Program-made: the position numbers and the translations under genes | The notes under the pieces: model-generated | What the model was told of the DNA's origin: nothing | The model's input: the letters and a program-made list of their open reading frames with translations, nothing else | Database searches by the model: none | In this document: positions 34,309 through 44,750 of the stretch, piece after piece | Position numbering within the stretch: position 1 is the stretch's first letter | How the letters are laid out: each line of letters begins with the position of its first letter | Assembly: GCF_030915385.1 (NCBI RefSeq) | Contig: NZ_CP133268.1 | Span: forward strand, 930,001 to 994,000 | DNA length: 64,000 nucleotides | Direction of reading: 5' to 3' | From: Neobacillus sp. PS3-12 | GTDB lineage: Bacteria; Bacillota; Bacilli; Bacillales; Cytobacillaceae

Positions 34309-36864
34309 TTATAGCCCGCATTTTAATTGCGTACCGCAGTTTGTACAAGTGTTGCAGCCGCCAATTTCTTTTACTTTTCCTTTGCGGCAGACAGGACATG
34401 TGTTGCCCACTTCTGAACCGATTGTAACATCTGTTGACCGTAAATCGCTGATTGTATCAACTAAGACAACATGTTGTTTTGGTTTTTCCTTAACATGCTT
34501 TACGTCTTCCTGAGTGTTCTCTTCTGCTTTAAGGGTTAGTACTTGCGAGTCGCGGGAGCCATCTACATAAACTGTTCCGCCTTTTGCTCCGCCGCGATAT
34601 AGGCGCTCATATACTTTTTCAACTTGTTCAACGCTGTAGCCTTTTGGTGAGTTAACAGTTTTACTAATGGAGCTGTCAATCCAGCGCTGGATCACACATT
34701 GTACATCTGCATGTGCTTCAGGTGCAAGTTCCATTGCTGTAACAAACCAGCTTGGAAGATTGTCTTTGTCAGCTTCTGGATGCTGTTCAAGGTATTCTTT
34801 TACGATATCCGCATTGACCTCGATAAATTTACCAAGGCGTCCGCTGCGGAAGTAAGAAAAGGAAAAATATGGTTCAAGCCCAGTAGATACCCCTACCATT
34901 GTCCCAGTGCTTCCAGTAGGAGCAACAGTAAGTAAATGAGAGTTCCTGATTCCATATTCTAAGATCGAGCTGCGAATTTCTTCAGGCATTTTTTGCATAT
35001 AACCTGTTTCGATGAATGCTTCTCTTAGACGATTGGTTTCGTCAGAAGTTTCGCCTGTTAAGAATGGGAAGCTTCCCTTTTCTTTTGCCAATTCAATGGA
35101 TGTTTTATACGCAGTGGTTGCGATTGCTTCAAATACTTGATCAACAAGCTCGTTGCCTTCTTCTGAACCATACTCAGTTTCACAATAAATGAGCAGGTCA
35201 TGAAGTCCCATAACACCTAGACCAACACGACGCTCGCCTAGGGCCTGCTTTTTATTTTCTTCTAGGAAGTATGGAGTAGCGTTAATAACGTTATCCTGCA
35301 TCCGTACTCCGACTTCTACCGTTTGCTTTAATTTTTCGAAATTCACCATTTTTGTTTCTTTGTCTGCCATTTCCGCTAGGTTTACAGCAGCAAGGTTACA
35401 AACGGAAAATGGTGCAAGGGGTTGTTCCCCACACGGATTTGTTGCAACTACTTTTTGTCCATATGCTTTAGCATTTGTCATGTCGTTCGCATTATCGATA
35501 AAGAAAATGCCTGGTTCTGCAGAGTAGGTAGCACAAATATTAATTAAGTTCCAAAGTTCTTTCGCACGAATCTTTTTGTACACCCGTATTTTGTGTCCTA
35601 GTTTTTCCCACTCACGAACATCGCCATATTTATGCCATTCTTCGTTGTAAGCTTTCATTTCTTCTTCGTTGTAAATCTCAACATATGGAAAACGCAATTC
35701 ATATTCAGCATCATTTTCAACTGCATCCATAAATTCCTTTGTCAAACAAACAGAGATGTTTGCACCTGTTAGGAATTCAGAATTGTGAACAGAATAATTT
35801 CCGCCTTCTTCAAGCTTTTCTTCAGCAGCTGCGATGATTTCTTCACTGAAACCTCCGGACCCTGGAATATCTTTGTATCGAACAATGCCTTGATACATAT
35901 CCCTTTCTTGCTGGGTCAATGGAGTGAATTTTAATTTATCTTTTGCAAGCTTTTTAATCGTTTCATCGCTTGTATTTTCAATTAAGAATCGTAGAATTCT
36001 TGGATTTTGCATCTTAGAGATAATGAATTCAATAATGTCAGGATGCCAGTCCGAAAGCATGATCATCTGGGCACCTCTGCGCGAACCACCTTGCTCAACT
36101 AAATGCGTCAGTTTCGCAATGTCATCAAGCCATGAAACAGACCCTGATGATTTTCCATTTACGCCCCTTGCCAATGTATTGCGTGGACGCAATGTTGAAC
36201 CGTTCGTTCCGACACCGCCGCCGCGGCTCATGATCTCCATAACCTGCTTGCGGTGATCAGAAATACCTTCACGAGAATCAGCTACAAACGGCATGACATA
36301 ACAGTTAAAGTACGTAACATCCGTTTCAGCACCTGCACCATAAAGAACACGTCCGGCAGGGATAAAGTTTAAGTTTACTAATTCCTCATAAAACTTCTCA
36401 AACCATTCCTGACGCTTTTCTTCCGTTTTCTCAACAGCTGCAAGTCCAGTTGCATTCCGTTTGGCAATCTGCTCATAAAAAATTTCCAGAGGCTTTTCTA
36501 TCACATCCAAAGAACGGTTGATAATGCCATCTACAGCTTCTTGCGGATCAAGTACTCCTCTAAACTCTTCTTCAACTACGACAGTTGCTTTTTTCTTCTC
36601 CCAGTCAATTTCCATAATGTAGCCCAGACCACGTGCAGGGAATTTTGGATCTTCTTTTATAGTTAAAACAACGAAGTCACCTTGTGTGAGCGTAATTTTT
36701 TCTGTGTCCTTAAACGTATAACGGTCCAGCATAACTAAACGCGAAACACCCTTATGTGTAATTTTCATGTCCGGGGTGATCGGGTGTACTTGAGGAAAAA
36801 GATGAATATCCTCGTTTAGTCTTTCAATATCAATATTCAGTTTTGGTCTAAAAACAACTGACAT
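34309..36864 (-). CDS. nrdJ: Adenosylcobalamin-dependent ribonucleotide reductase (class II)
   Basis: About 851 residues. Alpha barrel with the radical-site region NPCGEQPLAPFSVCNLAAVN, GGGVGTNGS near residue 225, and APTGSTGTMVGVSTGLEP. The C-terminal zinc-ribbon-like tail CPVCRKGKVKEIGGCNTC...C recycles the active-site disulfide. It reduces ribonucleotides with B12 and no oxygen requirement. Start 36864 (MSVVFRPKLNI) follows AAGGAG. Upstream are a promoter and a pair of NrdR-box-like sites; I saw no cobalamin riboswitch. Confidence 0.95.
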   Translation of the reverse strand: MSVVFRPKLNIDIERLNEDIHLFPQVHPITPDMKITHKGVSRLVMLDRYTFKDTEKITLTQGDFVVLTIKEDPKFPARGLGYIMEIDWEKKKATVVVEEEFRGVLDPQEAVDGIINRSLDVIEKPLEIFYEQIAKRNATGLAAVEKTEEKRQEWFEKFYEELVNLNFIPAGRVLYGAGAETDVTYFNCYVMPFVADSREGISDHRKQVMEIMSRGGGVGTNGSTLRPRNTLARGVNGKSSGSVSWLDDIAKLTHLVEQGGSRRGAQMIMLSDWHPDIIEFIISKMQNPRILRFLIENTSDETIKKLAKDKLKFTPLTQQERDMYQGIVRYKDIPGSGGFSEEIIAAAEEKLEEGGNYSVHNSEFLTGANISVCLTKEFMDAVENDAEYELRFPYVEIYNEEEMKAYNEEWHKYGDVREWEKLGHKIRVYKKIRAKELWNLINICATYSAEPGIFFIDNANDMTNAKAYGQKVVATNPCGEQPLAPFSVCNLAAVNLAEMADKETKMVNFEKLKQTVEVGVRMQDNVINATPYFLEENKKQALGERRVGLGVMGLHDLLIYCETEYGSEEGNELVDQVFEAIATTAYKTSIELAKEKGSFPFLTGETSDETNRLREAFIETGYMQKMPEEIRSSILEYGIRNSHLLTVAPTGSTGTMVGVSTGLEPYFSFSYFRSGRLGKFIEVNADIVKEYLEQHPEADKDNLPSWFVTAMELAPEAHADVQCVIQRWIDSSISKTVNSPKGYSVEQVEKVYERLYRGGAKGGTVYVDGSRDSQVLTLKAEENTQEDVKHVKEKPKQHVVLVDTISDLRSTDVTIGSEVGNTCPVCRKGKVKEIGGCNTCTNCGTQLKCGL

Positions 36865-36985
36865 GGGAACAACTCCTTCAAATATGTGTTTCACAAATGC
36901 TCTATTCTAGTTAGTTCATTGCTAGATCTAGATGTAAATTTAATATCTTTAAGTTACCACATGAGTTTATAAAACACAATCAAAA

Positions 36986-37034
36986 AATCTATATGTAGTA
37001 CCGAAAATATTTTCGACACCACCATATATTGTAT
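36986..37034. promoter_or_regulatory. Pair of NrdR-box-like operators upstream of nrdJ
   Basis: Box 1, 37019-37034, matches 13 of 16 positions of the NrdR consensus ACACWATATATWGTGT (core CATATATTG). Box 2, 36986-37001, matches 11 of 16 (core CTATATGTAG). Start-to-start spacing is 33 bases, close to three helical turns as usual for NrdR pairs. Box 1 abuts the predicted -10, and a perfect palindrome CGAAAATATTTTCG (37002-37015) lies between the boxes. Confidence 0.55.
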
Positions 37035-37062
37035 TTACAGCAAATAATAAAAAATTTGTCAA
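37034..37062 (-). promoter_or_regulatory. Probable sigma-A promoter of nrdJ
   Basis: Minus-strand TTGACA (37057-37062), 17-base spacer, TGTAAA (37034-37039). It lies about 170 bases upstream of the nrdJ start with the NrdR-like boxes just downstream. The rest of the 36865-37254 gap is AT-rich and non-coding. Confidence 0.5.
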
Positions 37063-37228
37063 ACTCAAAATAAAATAGATTTTGAAGTAAATCCAAGATT
37101 TCGACCGTTTTTCTGCCGAAAATCATAAATTTCAACAAAATCCACCACTTGCACTTTTATATGACTAGGAATATGTGAGGGGTTGTTTAATAGCTAATTT
37201 GTTCTCTTACTTCCATCCTTTCAATAAA

Positions 37229-37252
37229 AAGAAAAAGCCGCAGCGGCTTTTC
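37229..37252 (-). terminator. Terminator after lipM
   Basis: Minus-strand stem AAAAGCCGC/GCGGCTTTTT with a two-base loop and T-rich tail. Confidence 0.85.
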
Positions 37253-37254
37253 CT

Positions 37255-38091
37255 TTACCTTTTAAAATTCCATTCTTCTGATTCATATCTATCATTAGCA
37301 ATCTTATCTACATATGCTAATTCTTCTTCTGTTAACTGATATGGCTGCAATTCGATATTTAATCCTTCAGCAAACCCTTTATAAAAAGCGTCTTTCGCCT
37401 CTTCAAGTGTGATTCGCCTTGGACTGATTTCATTGATGGCAACAGCTTTACTCTTAAAAGCTTTCCTCATTCGCTCCTTTACACGCTCATTAGGGTATTT
37501 AAATAAGCTGAATAACTTTTCTTCGTCTAAATCTAGAAGAATCGATCCATGCTGCAGGATCACACCCTTTTGTCTTGTTTGAGCGCTGCCTGCAACCTTA
37601 CGTCCTTCGACAACAAGCTCATACCAGCTTGGAGCATCAAAACAGACAGCAGAACGAGGAGACTTTAATGCTTCTCTTTCTTCCTTCGTTTTTGGTATGG
37701 CAAAATAAGCCTCAAGCCCTAAATGATGAAATCCTTTTAAGATTCCTTCTGATATTACTCGGTATGCCTCAGTAACTGTCTTAGGCATTTCTGGATGCTC
37801 CTCAGAGACAATGACACTATATGTAAGTTCATGATCATGAAGAACCCCCCTGCCCCCAGTCGGCCTTCTTACAAAGCCTAAGCCATATTTTTTTACCGCT
37901 TCTAAATCAATTTCCTTCTCAACCTTTTGAAAATAGCCGATTGAAAGTGTGGGGGGATTCCAGCCATAAAAACGAATGACGGGAGGAAATTTACCTTCAC
38001 TATGCCAATTAAGCAATGCCTCATCTAAAGCCATATTAAAAGCCGGAGAACCGTTTCCGGAATCAATAAAACGCCAAATTTCTTTTTCCAT
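37255..38091 (-). CDS. lipM: Octanoyltransferase LipM
   Basis: 278 residues, identical in length to B. subtilis LipM (YqhM). It moves octanoyl from acyl carrier protein to GcvH in lipoate synthesis. Catalytic Cys is C150 ([10 protein letters not shown]); the fold signature [18 protein letters not shown] and KVAGSAQTR are present. It is divergent from yqhL, and the glycine cleavage genes that need lipoylated GcvH are nearby. Confidence 0.95.
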   Translation of the reverse strand: MEKEIWRFIDSGNGSPAFNMALDEALLNWHSEGKFPPVIRFYGWNPPTLSIGYFQKVEKEIDLEAVKKYGLGFVRRPTGGRGVLHDHELTYSVIVSEEHPEMPKTVTEAYRVISEGILKGFHHLGLEAYFAIPKTKEEREALKSPRSAVCFDAPSWYELVVEGRKVAGSAQTRQKGVILQHGSILLDLDEEKLFSLFKYPNERVKERMRKAFKSKAVAINEISPRRITLEEAKDAFYKGFAEGLNIELQPYQLTEEELAYVDKIANDRYESEEWNFKR

Positions 38092-38294
38092 ACTATAAAC
38101 CTCGTTTTTATATTGTTTATTCCAATCATAAATTAGTCTATCAAAATAAGATAAAAAAACAAAGAAACCTGTTTTGGTATAATTTTTTTAGTCTTGCATA
38201 AAAGAATTTTTGTGAACAACCTTTACCATTAATGATAGGACTTATATAATTAATTCTGTCTGATGCAGCAAAGCTTTGAAAGGAGTAAGAAAAA

Positions 38295-38678
38295 TTGAGT
38301 ACACTTTATTCATTAATCGTTATGATCGTAGTCGTAGCTGCCTATTATGGTGGTTCCTGGCTTTATCAGCGAAAAGTAGTTAAAACGGTTACAGAAGAGG
38401 AATTTCGTGCTGGCTATCGAAAAGCACAGCTTATTGATGTACGTGAACCAAATGAATTCGAAGCAGGACATATTTTAGGTGCCCGTAATATTCCGCTTAC
38501 ACAAATGAGAATGCGCATGAAGGAAATTCGTCCTGATCTTCCTGTTTATTTATATTGCCAAAGTGGCATGCGCAGCGGTCGTGCCGCAACACAGCTATAT
38601 CGAAAAGGCTATAGAGACCTTACCCATCTAAAAGGTGGCTTTAAAGGCTGGACAGGCAAAGTAAAAACGAAAAAATAA
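38295..38678 (+). CDS. yqhL: Membrane-anchored rhodanese-like protein YqhL
   Basis: 127 residues. N-terminal helix (about 4-22) and a rhodanese domain with active-site loop C88-QSGMRSG and LIDVREPNEFEAGHI. The TTG start follows AAAGGAG. Probably carries persulfide sulfur at the membrane; substrate unknown. It shares a bidirectional terminator with gcvPB. Confidence 0.93.
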   Translation: MSTLYSLIVMIVVVAAYYGGSWLYQRKVVKTVTEEEFRAGYRKAQLIDVREPNEFEAGHILGARNIPLTQMRMRMKEIRPDLPVYLYCQSGMRSGRAATQLYRKGYRDLTHLKGGFKGWTGKVKTKK

Positions 38679-38683
38679 CTAAT

Positions 38684-38717
38684 AAAAGAGCTGATTCTCC
38701 GAATCAGCTCTTTTATT
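38684..38717. terminator. Bidirectional terminator between yqhL and gcvPB
   Basis: Stem AAAGAGCTGATTC/GAATCAGCTCTTT, with A- and T-tracts on both sides. Confidence 0.9.
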
Positions 38718-38723
38718 ACCCTA

Positions 38724-40184
38724 TTAACTATTTTGATAACGCAGAATCGGTTTGCGAGCCGCAGTGGTTTCATCTAAACGACCGACTACGGTTGTATGGG
38801 GTGCTTCTTGGACAATTTCCGGATTTTCTTCAGCTTCTTTTGCAATTTGGATCATCGTATCAATAAAGGAGTCCAGTGTTTCCTTCGATTCTGTTTCTGT
38901 TGGTTCAATCATGATGCATTCTTCCACATTTAGTGGGAAGTAAATGGTTGGCGGATGGTAGCCAAAATCAAGGAGACGTTTTGCGATATCCAAGGTACGT
39001 ACTCCTAATTTTTTCTGACGTCTGCCGCTTAGCACAAATTCATGCTTGCAATGGCGATCATATGGAAGATCATAATAATCGGCAAGTCTTCTCATCATAT
39101 AATTTGCGTTTAGCACCGCATATTCCGTTACAGCTTTTAGCCCATCAGGTCCCATTGAGCGGATGTACGTATAGGCACGAACATTAATTCCAAAATTACC
39201 ATAATAAGGTTTTACTCGGCCAATCGATTGCGGACGATCATAATCAAATACATATTCTTCCCCTTGCTTAGTGATAACAGGCTTTGGAAGGAAAGGGATC
39301 AATTCTGCTTTAACACCAACCGGACCTGAACCTGGTCCGCCGCCGCCATGAGGGCCTGTAAAGGTTTTGTGTAAATTTAAATGAACTACATCAAACCCCA
39401 TATCTCCAGGACGAGCTTTTGACAGAACAGCGTTCAAATTCGCACCGTCATAATAAACTTTTCCTCCTGCTGCATGAACAATTTCTGCCACTTCCACTAT
39501 ATTTTCCTCAAATAAGCCAAGTGTGTTTGGATTGGTTAACATTAAAGCGGCCGTATCTTCCCCGGCAACAAGTTTCAAATCTTCCAGATCAATAAGACCA
39601 TTTTCATTCGATTTTACTGTGACGATTTCTAGGCCGGCTACTGTTGCGGAAGCAGGGTTTGTGCCATGAGCAGAATCAGGAATAATGACCTTATTACGAT
39701 TTGTATCACCATTTGCTTCATGGTAGGCGCGGATTAGCATTAGTCCAGTCCATTCCCCATGCGCACCTGCCGCAGGCTGTAAAGTGACTTCATCCATCCC
39801 AGTAATCTCAACTAAATGCTGCTGCAGATCATACATCAGCTCGAGTGCTCCTTGAACAGAACTTTCATCCTGAAGCGGATGTATATGAGCAAAACCATTA
39901 TAGCGGGCCACATTCTCGTTCATTTTTGGATTATATTTCATTGTACAAGATCCTAGTGGATAAAATCCTGAATCCACACCATGATTTCTTCTGGATAAAG
40001 CCGTATAATGACGCATGATATCGAGCTCTGATACTTCAGGAAGCTGAGCATCTTCATCACGCAGATACCCTTCAGGGAGCAAACTTTTTATATCTACTTC
40101 TGGTACATCCATTTCAGGAAGACTATAGCCAACACGTCCGAAAGTACTAGATTCAAAAATAAGAGGCTGATCTTGATTATTCAT
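38724..40184 (-). CDS. gcvPB: Glycine dehydrogenase (decarboxylating) subunit 2
   Basis: 486 residues. PLP-binding subunit of P-protein; the Schiff-base Lys is in [21 protein letters not shown]. It decarboxylates glycine and transfers aminomethyl to the lipoyl arm of GcvH. Its start overlaps the gcvPA stop by eight bases. Last gene of gcvT-gcvPA-gcvPB. Confidence 0.97.
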   Translation of the reverse strand: MNNQDQPLIFESSTFGRVGYSLPEMDVPEVDIKSLLPEGYLRDEDAQLPEVSELDIMRHYTALSRRNHGVDSGFYPLGSCTMKYNPKMNENVARYNGFAHIHPLQDESSVQGALELMYDLQQHLVEITGMDEVTLQPAAGAHGEWTGLMLIRAYHEANGDTNRNKVIIPDSAHGTNPASATVAGLEIVTVKSNENGLIDLEDLKLVAGEDTAALMLTNPNTLGLFEENIVEVAEIVHAAGGKVYYDGANLNAVLSKARPGDMGFDVVHLNLHKTFTGPHGGGGPGSGPVGVKAELIPFLPKPVITKQGEEYVFDYDRPQSIGRVKPYYGNFGINVRAYTYIRSMGPDGLKAVTEYAVLNANYMMRRLADYYDLPYDRHCKHEFVLSGRRQKKLGVRTLDIAKRLLDFGYHPPTIYFPLNVEECIMIEPTETESKETLDSFIDTMIQIAKEAEENPEIVQEAPHTTVVGRLDETTAARKPILRYQNS

Positions 40185-41526
40185 GTAAATCCCCCAATTC
40201 TTTCACGAGAGTATCAATTTCTTCCCTTGTTCGAAGCTCTGTTACACAAATGAGCATATGGCCTGCTAATTCAGGATAATTGCGTCCCAAATCATATCCG
40301 CCAATAAACCCTTTTTGCAAGAGCTGGCGATTTATTTCTTTAATCGGTTTATTCACTTTAACAACAAATTCATTAAACAATGGTCCCTCAAAAGCAATTT
40401 TGAAACCATTCGCCTTAAAAGCAGTCTTAGCATAATGAGCTTTTTGTAAATTTGCTGTAGCCATCTCCTTAACACCTTGTTTTCCTAATGCTGTCATTGC
40501 AACAGAAGCTGCTAAAGCATTTAAGGCTTGGTTGGAACAAATATTAGAAGTGGCTTTATCGCGCCTTATATGTTGTTCCCTTGCTTGCAGGGTTAAAACA
40601 AAACCGCGTCTGCCTTGATCATCAATTGTTTGCCCGACAAGGCGGCCAGGAACTTTACGCATTAGTTTACTAGTAACAGCAAAATAGCCACAATGCGGTC
40701 CTCCAAATGCAGTAGGAATTCCAAATGGTTGCGCATCACCGACAACAATATCAGCACTAAACTTCCCTGGAGGTGTAAGAACGCCTAAGGATAATGGATT
40801 GCTGGAAACAACGAACAATGATTTATGAGCATGAGTCACTTCTTCGATCTCTTTTAATGGCTCAATTTGGCCGAAAAAGTTTGGATACTGCACAATAACA
40901 GCTGCTATTTCTTCATTTACAAGCCCTTTTAGTTCATCTAAATCGGTCACACCGTTTTGAGCCGAAACTTCAATTACTTCAATACGTTGACCCTTTGCAT
41001 ATGTTTTAACAACCTCTCTTGCTTCAGGGTGAACAGCGCTAGAGATGATAATTTTTTTCTTTTTGGTATGTCCTGCACTTAACATCGCAGCCTCAGCAAG
41101 AGCTGTTCCACCATCGTACATCGATGAGTTTGCCACATCCATGCCCGTCAATTCACAAATCATGGTTTGAAATTCAAAGATCGCTTGAAGCTCTCCTTGG
41201 GAAATTTCAGGCTGATAGGGTGTGTAGGCAGTGTAAAATTCGGAACGGCTTAAAACATGATCAACAATCACAGGTATATAATGGTCATATACTCCCGCAC
41301 CCAAAAAGGATGCATTTTTCTTAAGATCAGCATTTTTTTCAGCCATTCTCGCAAGTTCTTTCATTAAGGAGGACTCTGATTTGGCAGGCTTAATATTGTA
41401 TTCGCCTTTAAATCTTACGCTTTCTGGTACATCATTAAAAAGCTCGTCAATGGAAGATACGCCGATCCTCTCGAGCATCGCTTTTTTATCTTCCTCTGTC
41501 ATTGGTAAATAACGATGTTGGTTCAT
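40177..41526 (-). CDS. gcvPA: Glycine dehydrogenase (decarboxylating) subunit 1
   Basis: 449 residues: [20 protein letters not shown], conserved [20 protein letters not shown] and [16 protein letters not shown]. Partner of GcvPB. It lies 18 bases after gcvT. Confidence 0.97.
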   Translation of the reverse strand: MNQHRYLPMTEEDKKAMLERIGVSSIDELFNDVPESVRFKGEYNIKPAKSESSLMKELARMAEKNADLKKNASFLGAGVYDHYIPVIVDHVLSRSEFYTAYTPYQPEISQGELQAIFEFQTMICELTGMDVANSSMYDGGTALAEAAMLSAGHTKKKKIIISSAVHPEAREVVKTYAKGQRIEVIEVSAQNGVTDLDELKGLVNEEIAAVIVQYPNFFGQIEPLKEIEEVTHAHKSLFVVSSNPLSLGVLTPPGKFSADIVVGDAQPFGIPTAFGGPHCGYFAVTSKLMRKVPGRLVGQTIDDQGRRGFVLTLQAREQHIRRDKATSNICSNQALNALAASVAMTALGKQGVKEMATANLQKAHYAKTAFKANGFKIAFEGPLFNEFVVKVNKPIKEINRQLLQKGFIGGYDLGRNYPELAGHMLICVTELRTREEIDTLVKELGDLHE

Positions 41527-41544
41527 TCCCCTTGCTCCCTTCCG

Positions 41545-42645
41545 TTATTTCGTTCTTTTGTAAAAAGGTGTCGGAACAACTTTAGCTTTTAATTTCTTCC
41601 CGCGGATTTCAACTTCAACTTCCTGATCAAGCTGGGAATACTCCGTTTTAATCAGTGCAAGACCAATATTTTTCTTTAAGGTTGGAGATTGTGTTCCAGT
41701 TGTGACTTCACCAATTTGTTCATCCCCAGAAAAGACTAAATAACCGTGGCGGGGAATTCCGCGCTCAATCATTTCAATTCCAACAAGTTTTCTGGTAAGC
41801 CCTTCTGCTTTTTGCTTTAATAATGCTTCTCTCCCTAAAAAGTTTGCATCCTTGTTTAATTTAACAGCGAAACCAATTCCAGCCTCAAGCGGAGAAATAT
41901 CCCTCGATAATTCCTGACCATATAGAGCTAAAGTAGCTTCAAAGCGCAACGTATCTCTTGCACCAAGCCCGCAAGGCAGAACACCCTCACTTTCTCCAGC
42001 TGTAAGAATTTCTTTCCAAAGCAGTGTGGCAACATCAGCATCACAATAGATTTCAAACCCATCTTCACCCGTGTAACCAGTTCGGGAGATAAGTGTTTTT
42101 TGACCACAAATATCTACATTTTGTTGAAATTTAAATGTGCCAATCCCGTTTAAATCTGCCCTAGTGAGTTTCTGTAGGACTGCTGCAGCTGCTGGCCCCT
42201 GCAGTGCCAATTGTGCCGTTTTTTCAGAAAGATTTTGAAGCTGAACATCGCCTTCTACATGTTGAACAAGCCACCCAAAGTCCTTTTCAATATTAGAAGC
42301 GTTAATGACAAGGAGATAATGGTAATCCGCTAGTTTGTAGATAAGCAAATCATCGACTGTTCCGCCATTTTCATAACACATTGCCGTATATTGGGCACCG
42401 CCCGTTTGCAGCTTAGCTACATCATTGGTAACCATTTTCTGTAAATAGTTTAAACTTTCCTTCCCTTTAACCTCGACTTCTCCCATATGAGAAACATCAA
42501 AAAGTCCTGCTCTTGTTCTGACGGCCTCATGTTCCTCTTTTATGCTAGAAAATTGGACAGGTAATTCCCAACCTCCAAAGTCAATCGTTTTTCCGCCGTA
42601 TTCCTTATAAACTACAAAAAGCGGTGTTCGTTTCAATTCAGTCAT
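41545..42645 (-). CDS. gcvT: Aminomethyltransferase (glycine cleavage T protein)
   Basis: 366 residues. It transfers the aminomethyl carbon to tetrahydrofolate. Conserved [11 protein letters not shown] near residue 48, [14 protein letters not shown] and [18 protein letters not shown] [15 protein letters not shown]. First gene of the operon, under a glycine riboswitch and attenuator in its leader. Confidence 0.97.
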   Translation of the reverse strand: MTELKRTPLFVVYKEYGGKTIDFGGWELPVQFSSIKEEHEAVRTRAGLFDVSHMGEVEVKGKESLNYLQKMVTNDVAKLQTGGAQYTAMCYENGGTVDDLLIYKLADYHYLLVINASNIEKDFGWLVQHVEGDVQLQNLSEKTAQLALQGPAAAAVLQKLTRADLNGIGTFKFQQNVDICGQKTLISRTGYTGEDGFEIYCDADVATLLWKEILTAGESEGVLPCGLGARDTLRFEATLALYGQELSRDISPLEAGIGFAVKLNKDANFLGREALLKQKAEGLTRKLVGIEMIERGIPRHGYLVFSGDEQIGEVTTGTQSPTLKKNIGLALIKTEYSQLDQEVEVEIRGKKLKAKVVPTPFYKRTK

Positions 42646-42681
42646 TCAAATTCCCCCTTTTTTCGACTTATTTTGCCCACT

Positions 42682-42727
42682 AAAAAAGGACAGAAACCTC
42701 CCTTTTTAAAAAAGTAGGTCTCTGTCC
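42682..42727 (-). terminator. Riboswitch-controlled terminator in the gcv leader
   Basis: Minus-strand stem GGACAGAGACCT (42716-42727) against AGGTTTCTGTCC (42688-42699), followed by six T residues. It directly abuts the second glycine aptamer, so glycine binding would favour readthrough. Confidence 0.85.
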
Positions 42728-42893
42728 TTGCACCTGAAAGTTTAACCAAAATGGCTTTCCCCTTTGGTGGCTGCATGACTAATGAAGCACTCTCCAGAGC
42801 TGCGTCAAACAAGAGTTCTTTTGCCTGAGAGATTCACAGTCTGTACTGCTTGCTCCTTCGGCGCTACATACAATCTTGTAGTCTCTCCCCTTG
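42725..42893 (-). promoter_or_regulatory. Tandem glycine riboswitch
   Basis: Minus strand. Aptamer 1 has GGGGAGAGACTAC, GCGCCGAAGGAGCAAGC and AATCTCTCAGGCAAAAG; aptamer 2 has CTCTGGAGAG, CACCAAAGGGGAAAGCC and AACTTTCAGGTGCAAGGAC. The conserved cores and their order fit the two-aptamer gcvT element found upstream of gcv operons in Bacillus. It acts with the adjoining terminator. Confidence 0.93.
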
Positions 42894-43052
42894 TTATCAT
42901 CCGCATTTATAAAATTTAGCGAATTGGTCATACTAAAACAAACTCTAAAGATTTTACGTAATTAAAAATATTTCAAACTTTCAAAGCTACTTTCATCCTA
43001 CATGAAAATGCTTACTTGAGCAATAAATTTTTATCTAAAAGGAGTTAATACG

Positions 43053-44750
43053 ATGTCGGTCCAAATTGATTTTGATTCCTCCTGGCAGGATGGTTTACTG
43101 CATAGAATTGACCACGATGGACCATGGGGAAATTGGGAACTTTTTAAACTCGCAGTGGACATTGAAAGGCATTTAGTCATTCCTGAATTTGAGGGCCTCC
43201 AAGCCCCTAAGCATCTTCCAAATCTAACTCCGCTTCCCCATCAGCTTGAAACAGCAAAGCAAGTAATCGAAAACATGAATGGCAAAGCCATTCTTGCAGA
43301 TGAAGTTGGACTAGGAAAAACTATTGAAGCCGGTTTAATTTTAAAAGAATACATGATACGCGGATTAGTCAAAAAGGTGCTGATACTTGTACCGGCCTCG
43401 CTTGTGACCCAATGGGCATCTGAATTAAATTCAAAATTCTTCATTCCAGCCGTTACACAGAGAAAAAGCTATGTTTGGGAACAATATGATGTCGTTGTTT
43501 CCTCCATTGACACAGCTAAGCGAAGCCCGCATCGAGAGATCATTAATGGGCTGGACTATGATCTAATCATTATTGATGAGGCCCATAAATTGAAAAATAA
43601 TAAAACAAAAAACTATGAATTTGTCCAAAACCTAAAAAAGAAATTCTGTTTACTGTTAACTGCAACACCTATTCAAAACCGAATTGAAGAAATCTTTAAC
43701 TTGGTCTCTCTTCTAAAGCCCGGACATCTAGGAAGTGAAACAGCTTTCTATGAAAAATATAAACGGGATTCCCGCTCCTTAAATGATGACGAGCATTTAA
43801 AAGAACTAGTGAATAAAGTTATGATCCGAAATCGTCGTGCTGACACGGGAATAGAATGGACAAAGCGAAAAGTAGAAACAATCCCAATCGAAATTACCGA
43901 GCAAGAAAAAGAATTATACAATGCGATAACCGAACTAAAAAGTGAAGGTGATTGGACGCAGGGTAGTGCCTTTTCTGTCATGACACTGCAGCGTGAAGCA
44001 TGCAGCAGCAGGGAAGCTGTCTACCATACTTTGAAAAACATGCTAGAAAAACAGGAAAACCCAAGTCAAGCCTACAAGGATAAAATCCAATATTTAATTT
44101 CTAAAGTAGAGGCAGTCGGGCAAAATTCAAAGGCCAAAAAAGCACTGGAGCTGATACAATCCATTGATGATAAGGTCATCATTTTTACCGAATATCGGGC
44201 TACCCAACTTTATTTACAATGGTTTTTAAAACAACATGGTATTACATCCGTCCCTTTCCGCGGAGGATTTAAGCGCGGGAAAAAGGATTGGATGCGCGAG
44301 CTGTTCCAAAAACAGGCCCAAGTCTTAATAGCAACTGAAGCTGGTGGTGAAGGGATTAACCTGCAGTTTTGTCATCATATTATTAACTTTGATTTGCCAT
44401 GGAATCCAATGCGCCTTGAACAGAGAATTGGCCGGATTCATCGGCTTGGCCAAGAAAAGGATGTTATGATCTATAATTTTGCGATTAAGGATACGGTTGA
44501 AGAACATATCTTAAAACTGTTATATGAAAAAATTCATCTTTTTGAGAAAGTAATTGGAGAGCTCGACGATATCCTAACAAAGCTTGAATTTGGCAATATT
44601 GAAGATCACTTAATTGATATTTTTAGCGGGTCATCTTCAGAAGGTGAAATGCGAATCAAAATGGAAAACCTCACTTCAATGATTGAGTTTGCCAATGATT
44701 TAAAAAAGGAGGATTTACATGCAGCAGCAGGAAATACATCAATTTCTTGA
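43053..44750 (+). CDS. yqhH: SNF2-family DEAD/DEAH helicase YqhH
   Basis: 565 residues. Helicase motif I ADEVGLGKTIEAG, motif II IIDEAHKL, motif III LTATPIQN, and C-terminal motifs V-VI ATEAGGEGINLQFCHHIINF and EQRIGRIHRLGQ. Swi2/Snf2-type ATPase, no extra domain; physiological role unknown. ATG after AAAAGGAG. Its last 32 bases overlap yqhG. Confidence 0.92.
   Translation: MSVQIDFDSSWQDGLLHRIDHDGPWGNWELFKLAVDIERHLVIPEFEGLQAPKHLPNLTPLPHQLETAKQVIENMNGKAILADEVGLGKTIEAGLILKEYMIRGLVKKVLILVPASLVTQWASELNSKFFIPAVTQRKSYVWEQYDVVVSSIDTAKRSPHREIINGLDYDLIIIDEAHKLKNNKTKNYEFVQNLKKKFCLLLTATPIQNRIEEIFNLVSLLKPGHLGSETAFYEKYKRDSRSLNDDEHLKELVNKVMIRNRRADTGIEWTKRKVETIPIEITEQEKELYNAITELKSEGDWTQGSAFSVMTLQREACSSREAVYHTLKNMLEKQENPSQAYKDKIQYLISKVEAVGQNSKAKKALELIQSIDDKVIIFTEYRATQLYLQWFLKQHGITSVPFRGGFKRGKKDWMRELFQKQAQVLIATEAGGEGINLQFCHHIINFDLPWNPMRLEQRIGRIHRLGQEKDVMIYNFAIKDTVEEHILKLLYEKIHLFEKVIGELDDILTKLEFGNIEDHLIDIFSGSSSEGEMRIKMENLTSMIEFANDLKKEDLHAAAGNTSIS

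Noticed and set aside
36865..37254. Cobalamin riboswitch upstream of nrdJ
   Set aside because: I found no B12-box-like core or the expected multi-stem leader; the region is plain AT-rich promoter sequence with NrdR-like sites.
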